64,000 bases of DNA, taken from the NCBI GenBank assembly GCA_015067465.1, contig SVMK01000001.1, positions 1 through 64,000 of the forward strand, read 5' to 3'. Shown piece after piece: positions 34,770 through 44,331 of the stretch; positions within the stretch are counted from its first letter, which is position 1, and each line of letters begins with the position of its first letter. The notes beneath the pieces were generated by a model. It was not told the origin of the DNA, made no database searches, and saw only the letters and a program-made list of their open reading frames with translations. The position numbers and the translations under genes are program-made. Source of the stretch: Oscillospiraceae bacterium (GTDB lineage Bacteria; Bacillota; Clostridia; Oscillospirales; Oscillospiraceae).

Positions 34770-35915
34770 TTACTTACCCAGCAGTGCGCCGGAGATGACC
34801 ATCTGCTGAACCTGAGAGGTGCCTTCGTAGATGGTGGTAATACGGGCGTCACGATAGTAGCGCTCGACAGCGTACTCCTTGATGTAGCCGTAGCCGCCGT
34901 GGATCTGAACGGCCTTGTAGGCGCAGCGGTTTGCCATTTCGCCGGCGTAGAGCTTTGCCATTGCGCAGAGCTTGGAACTCTCGGGGGAGTTGGCATCCTT
35001 GGCAGCTGCAGCGTGGTAGATCAGCTGACGTGCGCACTCGATTTCGGTTGCCATGTCGGCGATCATGAAGCTGATGCCCTGGTTCTTGCAGATGGGCTTG
35101 CCAAACTGCTTACGCTCCTTGGAGTAGGAGATGGACTCCTCAAGGCAGCGCTGGCCAATGCCGAGTGCCTGAGCAGCCATGCCGAGACGGCCGCCGTCGA
35201 GAGTGACCATGGCTGCTGCGAAGCCCTTGTGCAGAGGTCCGAGCAGGTCGCTCTTGTGAACGCGAACGTTCTCCATGATAACGTCGCTGGTGGGGTAGCC
35301 GCAGATACCCATCTTGCTCTCGTGCTTGCCGCAGGAGACGCCGGGGAGCTTCATGTCCATGATGAACATGGAGATGCCTCTGGAACCCTTCATAGTGGGA
35401 TCGGTCTTGGCGTAAACGATGCAGTAGTCTGCAAAGGGTGCGCCGGAGATGAAGGTCTTACGGCCGTTGAGGACCCAGTAGTCGCCGTCCTGAACAGCGG
35501 TGGTGGTCGTGCCGCCTGCGTCGGAGCCGGCGCCGGGCTCGGTCAGACCGAAAGCAACAATCTTCTCGCCCTTGGCGCAGGGAGTCAGGTACTTCTGCTT
35601 CTGCTCTTCGGTGCCGAAGTACAGCAGAGGGCCGCCGCCGAGGGAGTTGGAAGTGTTGGCGTAGATGGAGAGAACGACGCTTCTGCGTGCGAGCTCCTCA
35701 ACCATCAGTGCATAGGCGAGGTAGTCGCCGCCCTGTCCGCCGTAAGCGACAGGAATTTTTACGCCGGTCAGTCCAGCCTTGGCCATCTTGTCAAAGATTT
35801 CCTTGTTGAACTCACCAGTTTCGTCCAGTTCGTCCAGCAGCTCAGAGTTGAATTCTGTCTCTGCAAACTGACGGAAGAACTTTCGCATCATCTCATGCTT
35901 TTCGTCAAGAATCAT
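34770..35915 (-). CDS. bcd: Acyl-CoA (butyryl-CoA) dehydrogenase
   Basis: A 381-residue FAD-dependent acyl-CoA dehydrogenase, usual length. FAD-binding segments include AFGLTEPGAGSDAGG and FISGAPFADY. The C-terminus carries the catalytic glutamate in TTIYEGTSQVQQM. With etfB-etfA in the same operon it is most likely butyryl-CoA dehydrogenase of the butyrate pathway. GGAGG precedes the start. The other pathway genes (thl, hbd, crt) are not in this window. Confidence 0.93.
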   Translation of the reverse strand: MILDEKHEMMRKFFRQFAETEFNSELLDELDETGEFNKEIFDKMAKAGLTGVKIPVAYGGQGGDYLAYALMVEELARRSVVLSIYANTSNSLGGGPLLYFGTEEQKQKYLTPCAKGEKIVAFGLTEPGAGSDAGGTTTTAVQDGDYWVLNGRKTFISGAPFADYCIVYAKTDPTMKGSRGISMFIMDMKLPGVSCGKHESKMGICGYPTSDVIMENVRVHKSDLLGPLHKGFAAAMVTLDGGRLGMAAQALGIGQRCLEESISYSKERKQFGKPICKNQGISFMIADMATEIECARQLIYHAAAAKDANSPESSKLCAMAKLYAGEMANRCAYKAVQIHGGYGYIKEYAVERYYRDARITTIYEGTSQVQQMVISGALLGK

Positions 35916-36064
35916 TGCTTTTCCTCCATGTGATATTTTTTCGTACGTTTGTACTTGCCAAACCGTCCATGTGTGCTCACAAAGATTGTCTGGCGTGAGT
36001 ACATGAATTCCGGCAAGGAAGCCAGTCCTGGCCGCAAATTCATTACGAACCAGTTCAATTTACA

Positions 36065-36093
36065 ATATTAAACGATTTTCTAACCGAAGTCAA
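36065..36093 (-). promoter_or_regulatory. SigA-type promoter for bcd-etfBA
   Basis: On the minus strand TTGACT, 17-nt spacer, TAATAT. It gives an untranslated leader of about 140 nt before bcd, with short inverted repeats but no structure I can name. Confidence 0.65.
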
Positions 36094-36134
36094 TAAGAAT
36101 TCAAGGTGTTATGCGGCATTCTTTTGCTGTTTGA

Positions 36135-36170
36135 CGAAAAAAGGCGCCGCAGTTTTTTTGCTGCGGCGCC
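36135..36170 (-). terminator. Intrinsic terminator after the phosphoketolase gene
   Basis: On the minus strand GGCGCCGCAG and CTGCGGCGCC form a 10-bp stem with an 8-nt loop, followed by TTTTTT. Confidence 0.88.
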
Positions 36171-36198
36171 CGGACATATGCGGGACGGGACAGGAACC

Positions 36199-38544
36199 TC
36201 AGAGATCCCATTTCCAGTTTTCAACTTCGGGGAGGTCAACGCCGTAAGCGTTGATGTGCTGCTTGTGCTCAACGAGCTTGTCGTTCATGCGCTGCACCAG
36301 ACCGGCGCCGCGGTTGCCGAGCGATTCGATCAGCTTGATTGCGTCGGCGACGAGGTGGAAGCGGTCAAGCTTGTTCTGAACGCGCATATCGAAAGGCGTT
36401 GTGATCGTGCCTTCCTCATTGTAGCCGCGAACATGCAGGTTCTTGTTGTGACGGCGATAGGTCAGTTCATGGATGAGGGACGGATAGCCGTGATAGGCAA
36501 ACAGAATGGGCTTATCTTTGGTGAAAAGCATGTCGTAATCATCCTGCTTCATGCCGTGAGGGTGCTGGGTGCTGTCCTGCAGACGCATCAGATCCACCAC
36601 ATTGATTACGCGTATTTTCAGCTCGGGCAGATTTTTTCGCAGGATGGACACGGCAGCCAGCGTTTCCAGCGTGGGGGCGTCGCCGCAGCAGGCCATGACG
36701 ATGTCCGGCTCCGTGCCGGTGTCGTTCGAGGCCCATTCCCAGATGCCGATACCCTGCGTGCAGTGCTTCACGGCCTGCTCCATTGTGAGCCACTGGGGGC
36801 GCGGATGCTTGCTTGCAACCATGACGTTGATATAGTTGCGGCTGCGGATGCAGTGGTCAAAGCAGCTCAGCAGGCAGTTGGCGTCGGGCGGGAGATACAC
36901 GCGGGTGATGTCCGCTTTCTTGTTGACAAGATGGTCGATGAAGCCGGGGTCCTGATGCGTATAGCCGTTGTGGTCCTGCTGCCAAACGTTGGAGGCCAGA
37001 ATATAGTTCAGCGAAGCGATTTTGGCGCGCCAGGGCAGCTGACTGGTCACTTTCAGCCATTTTGCGTGCTGCGATGCCATGGAGTCCACAATGCGGATAA
37101 ACGCCTCGTAGCAGTTGAAAAAGCCGTGACGTCCGGTGAGGAGATACCCTTCCAGCCAGCCCTCGCAGCAGTGCTCGGAGAGCATGGAGTCCATAACGCG
37201 GCCGTCCGGTGTGAGGTATTCGTCGTTTTCCACGGGCTCGCCGCTCCAGACGCGGCCGGTGGCTTCAAACACTTTGTTCAGCCGGTTGGACATGGTTTCG
37301 TCCGGTCCGAAGATGCGGAACGTTTCCGGATTCATCTTCACAATGTCGCGCACAAAGCCGCCAAGTTCCAGCATATCCTGCGCCTTCACGGCACCGGGCT
37401 GCGGAACGTCCACAGCGTAATTTCTGAAGTCGGGCAGCTTCAGGTCGCGCAGGAGCAAACCGCCGTTTGCGTGGGGGTTCATGCCCATGCGGCGGTTTCC
37501 GACGGGGGCGAGTTCCTTCAGGTCGTCCGTCAGCGTGCCGTCGGGGTGAAACAGCTCCTCTGGACGGTAGCTGCGCAGCCATGCTTCCAGCATTTCGATG
37601 TGGTTGTCCCCGGACATGTCAATGGGGACCTGATGGGCACGGAAGGTTCCCTCAATCACCTTGCCGTCCACCTCTTTCGGACCGGTCCAGCCCTTGGGTG
37701 TGCGAAGAATGATCATGGGCCACTTTTTGCCGGAGGGTTTGCCCTCGCGCGCAGCGTGCTGAATGGCGCGGATTTCGCCGTAGCATTCGTCCAGCGCGGC
37801 GGCCATTGCCGTGTGCATCGGCATCGGCTCGCTGCCTTCCACAAAGCGCGGCGCCCAGCCCATTCCTTCGAAAAACTTCTGCAGATCTTCGTTGCAGGTG
37901 CGGGCGAGCACGGTCGGGTTTGCGATCTTGTAGCCGTTGAGGTGCAAAATGGGCAAAACCGCGCCGTCGATGGCGGGGTTGATGAACTTGATGCTCTGCC
38001 AGGATGTTGCGAGGGGACCGGTTTCGGCTTCGCCGTCGCCGACAACACAGGCGGCGATCAGCTCGGGGTTGTCGAGTATGGCGCCGAAAGCGTGAACCAG
38101 AGAGTAGCCGAGCTCACCGCCTTCGTGGATGCTGCCGGGGGTTTCGGGAGCAACATGGCTGGACACGCCGCCGGGGAAGGAAAACTGCTTGAACAGGCGC
38201 TGCATGCCCGTGATGTCCTGCGCGATGTTGGGATAAATCTCGCTGTAGCTTCCGTCGAGCCAGTCCTGCGCCACCATGGCGTTGCCGCCGTGACCGGGAC
38301 CGGAAAGATAGATCATGTCAACGTCGAATTTTCGGATCAGGCGGTTGAGATGCGTGTAGATGAAATTCTGCCCGGGAACCGTGCCCCAGTGGCCGACGAT
38401 TTTGTGCTTGATCTGCTCGCGTTTGAGCGGTTGCTGCAGCAGGGGATTGTCGAGAAGATAGAGCTGGCAGGCGGAGAGATAGTTTGCCGCGCGCCACCAT
38501 TTGTCAAGCTTTGCGGCTTCTGCGGTGCTGATAATTTCAGCCAT
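36199..38544 (-). CDS. xfp: Xylulose-5-phosphate/fructose-6-phosphate phosphoketolase
   Basis: A 781-residue thiamine-diphosphate enzyme that splits xylulose-5-P (or fructose-6-P) with phosphate into acetyl-phosphate and an aldose phosphate. Signatures are [19 protein letters not shown] near the N-terminus, [26 protein letters not shown] (ThDP/Mg site) and [13 protein letters not shown]. The ATG at 38544 has GGAGGTG upstream; an open frame extends further but lacks a start signal. Single-gene unit with its own promoter and terminator. Confidence 0.95.
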   Translation of the reverse strand: MAEIISTAEAAKLDKWWRAANYLSACQLYLLDNPLLQQPLKREQIKHKIVGHWGTVPGQNFIYTHLNRLIRKFDVDMIYLSGPGHGGNAMVAQDWLDGSYSEIYPNIAQDITGMQRLFKQFSFPGGVSSHVAPETPGSIHEGGELGYSLVHAFGAILDNPELIAACVVGDGEAETGPLATSWQSIKFINPAIDGAVLPILHLNGYKIANPTVLARTCNEDLQKFFEGMGWAPRFVEGSEPMPMHTAMAAALDECYGEIRAIQHAAREGKPSGKKWPMIILRTPKGWTGPKEVDGKVIEGTFRAHQVPIDMSGDNHIEMLEAWLRSYRPEELFHPDGTLTDDLKELAPVGNRRMGMNPHANGGLLLRDLKLPDFRNYAVDVPQPGAVKAQDMLELGGFVRDIVKMNPETFRIFGPDETMSNRLNKVFEATGRVWSGEPVENDEYLTPDGRVMDSMLSEHCCEGWLEGYLLTGRHGFFNCYEAFIRIVDSMASQHAKWLKVTSQLPWRAKIASLNYILASNVWQQDHNGYTHQDPGFIDHLVNKKADITRVYLPPDANCLLSCFDHCIRSRNYINVMVASKHPRPQWLTMEQAVKHCTQGIGIWEWASNDTGTEPDIVMACCGDAPTLETLAAVSILRKNLPELKIRVINVVDLMRLQDSTQHPHGMKQDDYDMLFTKDKPILFAYHGYPSLIHELTYRRHNKNLHVRGYNEEGTITTPFDMRVQNKLDRFHLVADAIKLIESLGNRGAGLVQRMNDKLVEHKQHINAYGVDLPEVENWKWDL

Positions 38545-38607
38545 GAATTGACACCTCCGTAATGATTTGGTTTGTTGTATAACCATATTTTACCTTGCTC
38601 ATAAAAC

Positions 38608-38636
38608 ATTATACTTCGCGCAGGCCGGAAAAACAA
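38608..38636 (-). promoter_or_regulatory. Promoter for the phosphoketolase gene
   Basis: On the minus strand TTGTTT, 17-nt spacer, perfect TATAAT, about 64 nt before the start codon. Confidence 0.6.
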
Positions 38637-38756
38637 TTCGCACATTGACGAAAAAGTAACAATTGCGCGAAACGCGCTGTTTTGTAGCAGATTCGGGCGT
38701 TTTGCAATTTTCGGGCAGCCAAATCATAGTATGTAGTAAAAAACGGAGGTGCCGCT

Positions 38757-39524
38757 ATGATGGCAAAGCTTGCTAAACACAAAAATATTCTCTGCGGATT
38801 CAGCTTTTTGCTGGTGGTTGTTCTGATCTTCCTTGTGTCGGGGTCGCCCGCCATTGTCAGCACATCGCTGGCTGCGAAGAAGCTGCCCGTATACTGCGTT
38901 CAGCGCGATGACAAGTATGCATCGCTGACCTTTGACGCAGCCTGGGGAAATGAGGATACGCAGATGCTCATCGACATCCTCGGCTCCTACGGCGTGAAAG
39001 CGACGTTTTTCGTTGTCGGCAGCTGGGTGGACAAATATCCCGAGTCGGTAAAAGCGTTGTCCGACGCCGGGCATGAGGTGATGACGCATTCCGACGACCA
39101 TGCGCATTTTTCGAAACTCAGTGCGCAGGAAATCCGGGAAAATATCACTGCAAGCTGCGATAAAATCGAGGCGGTCACCGGCGTGCGGCCGACGCTGTTT
39201 CGCTGCCCTTACGGCGAATATGACGACCACGTGATCGAAACGCTGACGGAAATGAACATGAAAACGATCCAGTGGGACGTTGACAGCCTGGACTGGAAAG
39301 ATCTTACCGCCGCCGAAATCACAAAACGCGTGACAAACGGCGTGAAAAGCGGCAGCATCGTGCTGTTTCACAACGCAGCGAAGCACACGCCGGAGGCGCT
39401 GCCGCAGATCATTGAGCAGCTGCAGAGCAACGGCTGCACGCTGGTGCCTGTTTCGGAACTTTTGCTGGACGGAGATTATGAGATGGACCATACGGGACGT
39501 ATGTGCCGTCCGGGAACGGCATGA
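38757..39524 (+). CDS. Polysaccharide deacetylase, PdaB/spore-type
   Basis: A 255-residue NodB-domain protein. An N-terminal membrane helix or uncleaved signal (residues 10-32) precedes the catalytic domain. Motif 1 is TFDAAWG rather than TFDDG, as in PdaB-like spore deacetylases; motif 2 is MTHSDDHAHF; later motifs are FRCPYGEYD and VLFHNAAKHT. PdaB-like proteins keep spores intact during late sporulation. GGAGGTG precedes the ATG. A CATAGTAT box at 38725 resembles a mother-cell -10, but no matching -35 is visible. Confidence 0.88.
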   Translation: MMAKLAKHKNILCGFSFLLVVVLIFLVSGSPAIVSTSLAAKKLPVYCVQRDDKYASLTFDAAWGNEDTQMLIDILGSYGVKATFFVVGSWVDKYPESVKALSDAGHEVMTHSDDHAHFSKLSAQEIRENITASCDKIEAVTGVRPTLFRCPYGEYDDHVIETLTEMNMKTIQWDVDSLDWKDLTAAEITKRVTNGVKSGSIVLFHNAAKHTPEALPQIIEQLQSNGCTLVPVSELLLDGDYEMDHTGRMCRPGTA

Positions 39525-39554
39525 AAAGCAGCCGATGCGAGGGCTTGAATACGC

Positions 39555-39598
39555 AAAAAGTGCAGACGCTCCGGGGAGGAGACGTCTGCGCTTTTTTT
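39555..39598. terminator. Bidirectional intrinsic terminator
   Basis: GCAGACG and CGTCTGC flanked by AAAAAG and CTTTTTTT give a T-tracted hairpin readable from both strands. It lies between the convergent deacetylase and CPA2 antiporter genes. Confidence 0.82.
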
Positions 39599-39606
39599 AG
39601 ACGCAG

Positions 39607-40896
39607 TTATTTTGTTTTTGCCGCGAGGGTGTTGTGGCGGCGATATTTCACATCGTCGCTCATGGGCTTGATATCGCCCGCGCGGGTGAGGGCAATTTTG
39701 GTGAGCGTGGGGCCGACGAGTTCGTAAATCAAAACGCTGAACAGCGTGATGCTGCGGATTACGCTGCCGTCTGCGCCGAACTGCGATGCTGCGGTGAGGG
39801 ACATGCCGAGGGCCACGCCGGCCTGGGGCAGAAGCGTTATGCCGAGATATTTCACAACCGTGGGGTCGCATTTTGCTGCCTGCGCGCTCCAGCGCGAGCC
39901 GAAGTATTTTCCGAGGGAGCGGAAGAGAATATACACAATGCCGACGACAACCATGACGGGGTCGGAGAAAACATCCAGCTTCAGTGCAGCGCCGCTGAGG
40001 ACGAAAAACAGGCAGTAAAGCGGAGCGGTCCAGCGGTCCTCGCGTGCCATCAGATCTTCCGCCATCGGGCAGAGATTGCAGAAAACGGTGCCGAGCATCA
40101 TGCAAACAAGCAGGGGAGAGAAACTCAGCGCGGCGGGGCCGAGCGGGAGTTCAAGCGACGAGAGCGCAACGGTGAGCGTGACCATGCTGATGATCAGCGT
40201 CAGACGGTTGCGGTTGGAATGATAAAGCTTTTCCACCTGCGTCAGAATCCAGCCGAGCAGAGAGCCGAGCGCGAGCGAGCCGACAATTTCCAGCAGGGGA
40301 TTGACAACAAGGCCGAAGATATCCACCGCGCCGCCCTGCAGCGCCTTTGCGATGCCGGTTGCAACTGCGAAGCAGACAAGGCCCACCGCGTCGTCGAGCG
40401 CGACAACGGGGAGCAGAATGTCCGAAACGGCGCCTTTGGCCTTATACTGACGGATGACCATGAGCGTTGCTGCGGGCGCGGTTGCGCTGGCAATGGCGCC
40501 GAGCGCGATTGCCACAGGCAGACTGAGCTTATCGGGGAATACAAAGTGGCACACGATGAGCGCACCGGTAACGAACACCACCGCCATAAGCGCCTGCACG
40601 ATGGCGATAATCACGGCCTGGCGGCCGGTGCTTCTGAGTTTGGGCAGGGTGAACTCCGCGCCGATGGCAAAGGCGATGAAGCCCAGCGCGAGGTTGGAGA
40701 GAATGTCAAGGCTGCCCAGCTCTTCGTAGCTGAGAAAGCCGAGGCCGGGGATGCCGAGCCGGCCCAGAACAAACGGGCCGATGAGGATGCCGGCGACGAG
40801 ATATGCCGTTACGTCCGGCATTTTGAAAAGGTTGAATGCGCGCGTCATGAGCAGTCCTGCCGCCATGGCAACGGCGATGGAAATAAGTACAGTCAT
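39607..40896 (-). CDS. Cation:proton antiporter, CPA2/KefB-like
   Basis: A 429-residue integral membrane protein with about 12 helices. It starts MTVLISIAVAMAAGLLMTRAF and shows the family segments MPDVTAYLVAGILIGPFVLG and VVALDDAVGL (the paired Asp of the ion site). The C-terminus lacks a TrkA/RCK domain, so it is a short, transport-only form. Start: AGGAGG abuts an ATG at 40905 with no spacing but is 9 nt before the ATG at 40896, which is chosen. Ion specificity (K+ or Na+) is not evident. Confidence 0.88.
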   Translation of the reverse strand: MTVLISIAVAMAAGLLMTRAFNLFKMPDVTAYLVAGILIGPFVLGRLGIPGLGFLSYEELGSLDILSNLALGFIAFAIGAEFTLPKLRSTGRQAVIIAIVQALMAVVFVTGALIVCHFVFPDKLSLPVAIALGAIASATAPAATLMVIRQYKAKGAVSDILLPVVALDDAVGLVCFAVATGIAKALQGGAVDIFGLVVNPLLEIVGSLALGSLLGWILTQVEKLYHSNRNRLTLIISMVTLTVALSSLELPLGPAALSFSPLLVCMMLGTVFCNLCPMAEDLMAREDRWTAPLYCLFFVLSGAALKLDVFSDPVMVVVGIVYILFRSLGKYFGSRWSAQAAKCDPTVVKYLGITLLPQAGVALGMSLTAASQFGADGSVIRSITLFSVLIYELVGPTLTKIALTRAGDIKPMSDDVKYRRHNTLAAKTK

Positions 40897-40926
40897 ATGC
40901 TTCATCCTCCTATCAAACAAGTGCCA

Positions 40927-40955
40927 ATAATACAGCGCTCTATCCAAATATTCAA
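40927..40955 (-). promoter_or_regulatory. SigA-type promoter for the antiporter
   Basis: On the minus strand TTGAAT, 17-nt spacer, TATTAT, about 30 nt before the start codon. Confidence 0.65.
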
Positions 40956-40978
40956 GATGAAAATTATACAAAAAGACC

Positions 40979-41020
40979 GAAAAAAATTGCGGGCAGTGGG
41001 TGAAAATTGCCCGCTGCCCG
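40979..41020 (-). terminator. Intrinsic terminator after the ABC-F gene
   Basis: On the minus strand an 11-bp stem (CGGGCAGCGGG with CCCACTGCCCG, one G-U) is followed by a T-run of seven. Confidence 0.8.
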
Positions 41021-41036
41021 TGTGGATTTGTGTGAA

Positions 41037-42638
41037 TCAGCTTTCGCTGTCCGCGCTGTAGAGCTGCATGTAGTCGTCGTAGCTCATCATGCGGTCAACA
41101 AAGCCGTCCGGCGTGATGTCGATGATGCGGTTTGCAACCGTCTGCGTCAGCTGGTGGTCATGGCTGGTGAAGATGATGTTGAAGGGGAATGCGTCCATGC
41201 CGTTGTTAAGCGCCTGAACGGATTCCAGATCGAGATGGTTCGTCGGCTGGTCAAACAGCAGAACGCTGCGGCCTTCCAGCATCATTTTGCTGAGCATGCA
41301 GCGAACCTTTTCACCGCCGGAGAGCACCTTGACGCTCTTGTATACCTCGTCGCCGGAGAAGAGCATGCGGCCGAGGAAGGTTCGCAGGTAGCTCTCGCGC
41401 TTATCCGTGGAAAACTGACGCATCCAGTCAATCAGATTCTCGTCGTGGCCGGCAAAGAAATGCTCGTGGTTTTTGGGGAAGTAGGACTGGGTGGTGGAAA
41501 CGCCCCACTTGACGGTGCCCTCGTCCGGCTCAAGCTCGCCGGCAAGGATCTGAAACAGGGTGGTGACGGCAATTTCGTTCGCGCCGACAACGGCGATCTT
41601 GTCATCCTTGCCCATGATGAAGCTGATGTTGTTGAGCACCTTTACGCCGTCCACGGTTTTGCTTACGCCCTCAACAAACAGACGGTCCTTGCCCGGTTCG
41701 CGCTCGGCCTTGAAGCCGACCCAGGGATAGCGGCGGGAGGAAGCGGGAAGTTCTTCAACCGTGAGCTTGTCGATCAGCTTGCGGCGGGAAGTTGCCTGAC
41801 GGGATTTGGACTTGTTGGCGGAAAAGCGCTGGATGAAGTTTTGCAGTTCTTCAATCTTCTGCTGCGCTTTTTTGTTCTGGTCCTTGATGAGCTTCTGCAC
41901 CAGCTGGCTGGATTCATACCAGAAGTCGTAGTTGCCGACATACATCTTGATCTTGCCGTAGTCGATATCGACAATGTGGGTGCACACGTTGTTGAGGAAG
42001 TAGCGGTCATGGCTGACGACGAGCACGGTGCCGTCATAGTCCATGAGGAAATCCTCCAGCCACACAACGGAGGCAAGGTCGAGGTTGTTGGTGGGCTCGT
42101 CGAGCAGAATGATGTCGGGATTGCCAAACAGTGCCTGCGCCAGCAGAACCTTGACCTTCTGGCGGGGATCCATCGCGCTCATGAGCGTTTCGTGATACTC
42201 CACGGGGATGCCGAGGCCCTGCAGGAGCCTGGATGCGTCGGACTCCGCCTCCCAGCCGCCGAGTTCGGCAAACTGCTCTTCCAGCTCTGCTGCGCGCAGG
42301 CCGTCCTCATCGGAGAAGTCTTCCTTTTCGTAGATGGCGTCTTTTTCCTTGCCGCAGTTATACAGCGCCATGTTGCCCATGATCACGGTTTCCAGAACGG
42401 GATATTCGTCATACATCGTCTGGTTCTGCTTCAGAACAGACATTCTGGCTTTGGGATCGATGAAGATATGACCGGAAGTGGGCTCTTCGTCGCCTGCGAT
42501 CAAACGCAGCAGCGTGGATTTTCCGGCGCCGTTTGCGCCGATGATGCCGTAGCAGTTGCCGCGGGTGAACTGCAGGTCGGCGTGGGAATACAGCACCTGA
42601 CCGCCGTATTGCAGGGAAAGATTTTCAACTGTGATCAT
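41037..42638 (-). CDS. ABC-F ATPase, YkpA/YbiT-like
   Basis: A 533-residue soluble protein with two ABC domains and no membrane segment, of the ABC-F class that acts on ribosomes. Domain 1 has a full Walker A (GANGAGKSTLL) and Walker B (ILLDEPTNNLDL). Domain 2 has a degenerate Walker A (GANEIAVTTLF, no Lys) and LFDQPTNHLDL with Gln in place of the catalytic Glu, a variation known in the YkpA group. The second signature LSGGEKVR is intact. The ATG at 42638 is preferred over one six bases upstream on homology and GGAG spacing. Confidence 0.92.
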   Translation of the reverse strand: MITVENLSLQYGGQVLYSHADLQFTRGNCYGIIGANGAGKSTLLRLIAGDEEPTSGHIFIDPKARMSVLKQNQTMYDEYPVLETVIMGNMALYNCGKEKDAIYEKEDFSDEDGLRAAELEEQFAELGGWEAESDASRLLQGLGIPVEYHETLMSAMDPRQKVKVLLAQALFGNPDIILLDEPTNNLDLASVVWLEDFLMDYDGTVLVVSHDRYFLNNVCTHIVDIDYGKIKMYVGNYDFWYESSQLVQKLIKDQNKKAQQKIEELQNFIQRFSANKSKSRQATSRRKLIDKLTVEELPASSRRYPWVGFKAEREPGKDRLFVEGVSKTVDGVKVLNNISFIMGKDDKIAVVGANEIAVTTLFQILAGELEPDEGTVKWGVSTTQSYFPKNHEHFFAGHDENLIDWMRQFSTDKRESYLRTFLGRMLFSGDEVYKSVKVLSGGEKVRCMLSKMMLEGRSVLLFDQPTNHLDLESVQALNNGMDAFPFNIIFTSHDHQLTQTVANRIIDITPDGFVDRMMSYDDYMQLYSADSES

Positions 42639-42696
42639 ATGCATATTTCTCCATTATATATTTTTCCCGAATATTCTATCATATATTTTGTCCTTG

Positions 42697-42705
42697 TGGT
42701 ATAAT
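42697..42705 (+). promoter_or_regulatory. Extended -10 promoter for the MFS gene cluster
   Basis: TGGTATAAT (TGn plus perfect TATAAT) 30 nt before the start, with no good -35. A TGATAGAAT on the opposite strand nearby could serve the ABC-F gene. Confidence 0.5.
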
Positions 42706-42734
42706 GTTTTTCACCAAATTGAAAGGAACGGAAC

Positions 42735-43742
42735 ATGGTCTTACTGGTCAATTCCATTGCACATTTCCTTGTGGATGCCATTTGCGTGACCACGCTGTTT
42801 GCTGCCGGCGCTGACGGCGGGCTGCTCCCGGCTGCCGTTGCGCTTTACAATACGTTGGCGTTTTCGACGCAGTGTCTGGTCGGCCTGGCGGTGGACAGGC
42901 TGCCCGGCGGGTACTATATGACGGAAGATGTTGCCGCAATGGCGCTTGTTGTCCTCGGCTGTATTTTGCCGCTGCCGTATCTTGTGCGGGTTTGCCTTGT
43001 GGGGGTGGGCAACAGTCTTTTCCACGTTGCCGCAGGTGCCATGACGCTGACAAAAAGCCGCGGCAGGGCATGGCAGCTGGGCGTTTTTGTGGCGCCGGGG
43101 GCGTTTGGCGTTACGCTCGGCACCTGCTTTCCGCGCTTCGGGTATTTGCTGTGCGTGCTGCTGGCGCTGTGCGCCGCAGCGGTGCTGTATTACTGGCCGC
43201 GTACGCCGCAGACGCTGGAACTGCATCATCTGCATACAGCGGACGCAAAGCTGCCATGGGGCACGGCGGTGCTTTTAACGGCGGCGGTTGCTGTGCGGGC
43301 CTTTGGAGGAGCGGCGGTCAGCTTCCCGTGGAAAACCGGCGCGGGCGCCGCATTTGCGATGACGGGCTTTGTTTTTGCGGGCAAGGCACTCGGCGGCTTC
43401 GCGTGTGACAGGTTCGGCGCGAAGCGGACGGCATGGATTTCACTGCTGCCGGCAGCGGTGTGCATTGCGTTTATGTCTGCGTTTGCCGGGCCGTCGCTGG
43501 TCGGTCAGTTTTTGCTCAATCTGACTATGCCGGTGACGCTCTGGCTGCTTTACCGTGCCATGCCCGCAGAGCCGGGATTTGCCTTCGGCCTTGCCGCCGC
43601 GGCGCTCTGGCCGGGAACGGTTGCCGGTATGCTGTGTGCACGGGAAGTGCCGCTGATGCGTCTTTGCGTGGCGGCCTGCTTTGCGTTTGGTATTGCTGCG
43701 ATTTTGTATGCGGCGAACAGATTGGAAGAGGAAAGGACTTGA
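42735..43742 (+). CDS. MFS-like membrane transporter
   Basis: A 335-residue very hydrophobic protein of about 10-11 helices with major-facilitator features: a GLAVDRLPGG loop between helices 2 and 3 and the matching GKALGGFACDRFGAKR loop in the second half. It is shorter than the usual 390-420 residues. GAAAGGAAC precedes the start codon. Substrate unknown. It is followed, with overlapping stop-start codons, by two small membrane proteins. Confidence 0.75.
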   Translation: MVLLVNSIAHFLVDAICVTTLFAAGADGGLLPAAVALYNTLAFSTQCLVGLAVDRLPGGYYMTEDVAAMALVVLGCILPLPYLVRVCLVGVGNSLFHVAAGAMTLTKSRGRAWQLGVFVAPGAFGVTLGTCFPRFGYLLCVLLALCAAAVLYYWPRTPQTLELHHLHTADAKLPWGTAVLLTAAVAVRAFGGAAVSFPWKTGAGAAFAMTGFVFAGKALGGFACDRFGAKRTAWISLLPAAVCIAFMSAFAGPSLVGQFLLNLTMPVTLWLLYRAMPAEPGFAFGLAAAALWPGTVAGMLCAREVPLMRLCVAACFAFGIAAILYAANRLEEERT

Positions 43743-43945
43743 TTGTTTTGAAGCTTTTGAAAACAGGCTTTGTCGCGCTGTGCGCGCTGGCGCTTTTGCC
43801 CACGTTTGCGTCTGCGGATGTTGCGGGCGGCGGCGTGATTGTTGCGGTTGCGCTTTTGCCCGTGGTGCTGGTGATCGCCGTGGTGGCGATTGCCGCTGCG
43901 CTTCTGGTTCGGGTAATCGGTCGTCGGGGGAAAGACGGGGAATGA
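43739..43945 (+). CDS. Small membrane/secreted protein of unknown function
   Basis: A 68-residue protein with a signal-like N-terminus (KLLKTGFVALCALALLPTFASA) and a second hydrophobic helix (GVIVAVALLPVVLVIAVVAIAAALLV), ending RRGKDGE. The TTG at 43739 overlaps the MFS stop (TTGA) with GAGG 7 nt upstream; a TTG at 43748 would give MKLLKTGF, also plausible. It overlaps the next gene (ATGA). No homologue recognised; the coupling suggests it works with the MFS protein or the next protein. Confidence 0.55.
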   Translation: MIVLKLLKTGFVALCALALLPTFASADVAGGGVIVAVALLPVVLVIAVVAIAAALLVRVIGRRGKDGE

Positions 43946-44250
43946 TCGCGCTTGCCTGTGTGCTCACCGTGGCGATTGAGGTGCCGTTTCTCGCGCTGCT
44001 GGGTTACCGCGACCGCGACGCGCTGACGGTGACGGTTTGTGCGAACGTGATCACAAATCTGCTGCTCAATCTGACGCTGGCACTGGCGTTTCCGCACGGC
44101 GCCGGCGGCTGGATCTATGCGCTGGAAGCGATTGTGGTTGCGGCGGAATACGGCATCTATGCCGCGGCTTTCGGAAAATCATGGCGCGTTTTTGCGCTCA
44201 CGCTTGCAGCAAACTGCCTTTCCTACGGCTTTGGGCTGCTGATTTTCTGA
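43942..44250 (+). CDS. Small polytopic membrane protein of unknown function
   Basis: A 102-residue hydrophobic protein of about three helices (residues 1-20, 32-52, 58-75) and a hydrophobic C-terminus (NCLSYGFGLLIF). The ATG overlaps the previous stop (ATGA) and GGGGGAAAG lies upstream. No family recognised. Last gene of the MFS cluster, followed by a strong terminator. Confidence 0.6.
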   Translation: MIALACVLTVAIEVPFLALLGYRDRDALTVTVCANVITNLLLNLTLALAFPHGAGGWIYALEAIVVAAEYGIYAAAFGKSWRVFALTLAANCLSYGFGLLIF

Positions 44251-44287
44251 ACACGGCTTTCACAGCGCGAACATCGGATACAAATAT

Positions 44288-44327
44288 AATTCATCCCCGG
44301 CACGGAAAAGCCGGGGATGAATTTTTG
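44288..44327. terminator. Bidirectional intrinsic terminator
   Basis: A 14-bp perfect stem (AATTCATCCCCGGC with its complement), 8-nt loop, then TTTT on the plus strand. It lies between convergent units and may also end the DHHW gene on the minus strand. Confidence 0.82.
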
Positions 44328-44331
44328 TCTG

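Noticed and set aside
36106-38562. 818-codon plus-strand frame opposite phosphoketolase
   Set aside because: Antisense to a full-length conserved enzyme; no domain seen.
39634-41061. 475-codon plus-strand frame opposite the CPA2 antiporter
   Set aside because: Highly charged, repetitive composition, antisense to a clear membrane transporter.
41037-42638. Loss of the Walker A lysine in the second ABC domain as a defective gene
   Set aside because: The YkpA/YbiT group of ABC-F proteins is known to carry this degenerate site, so it is a family trait rather than decay.
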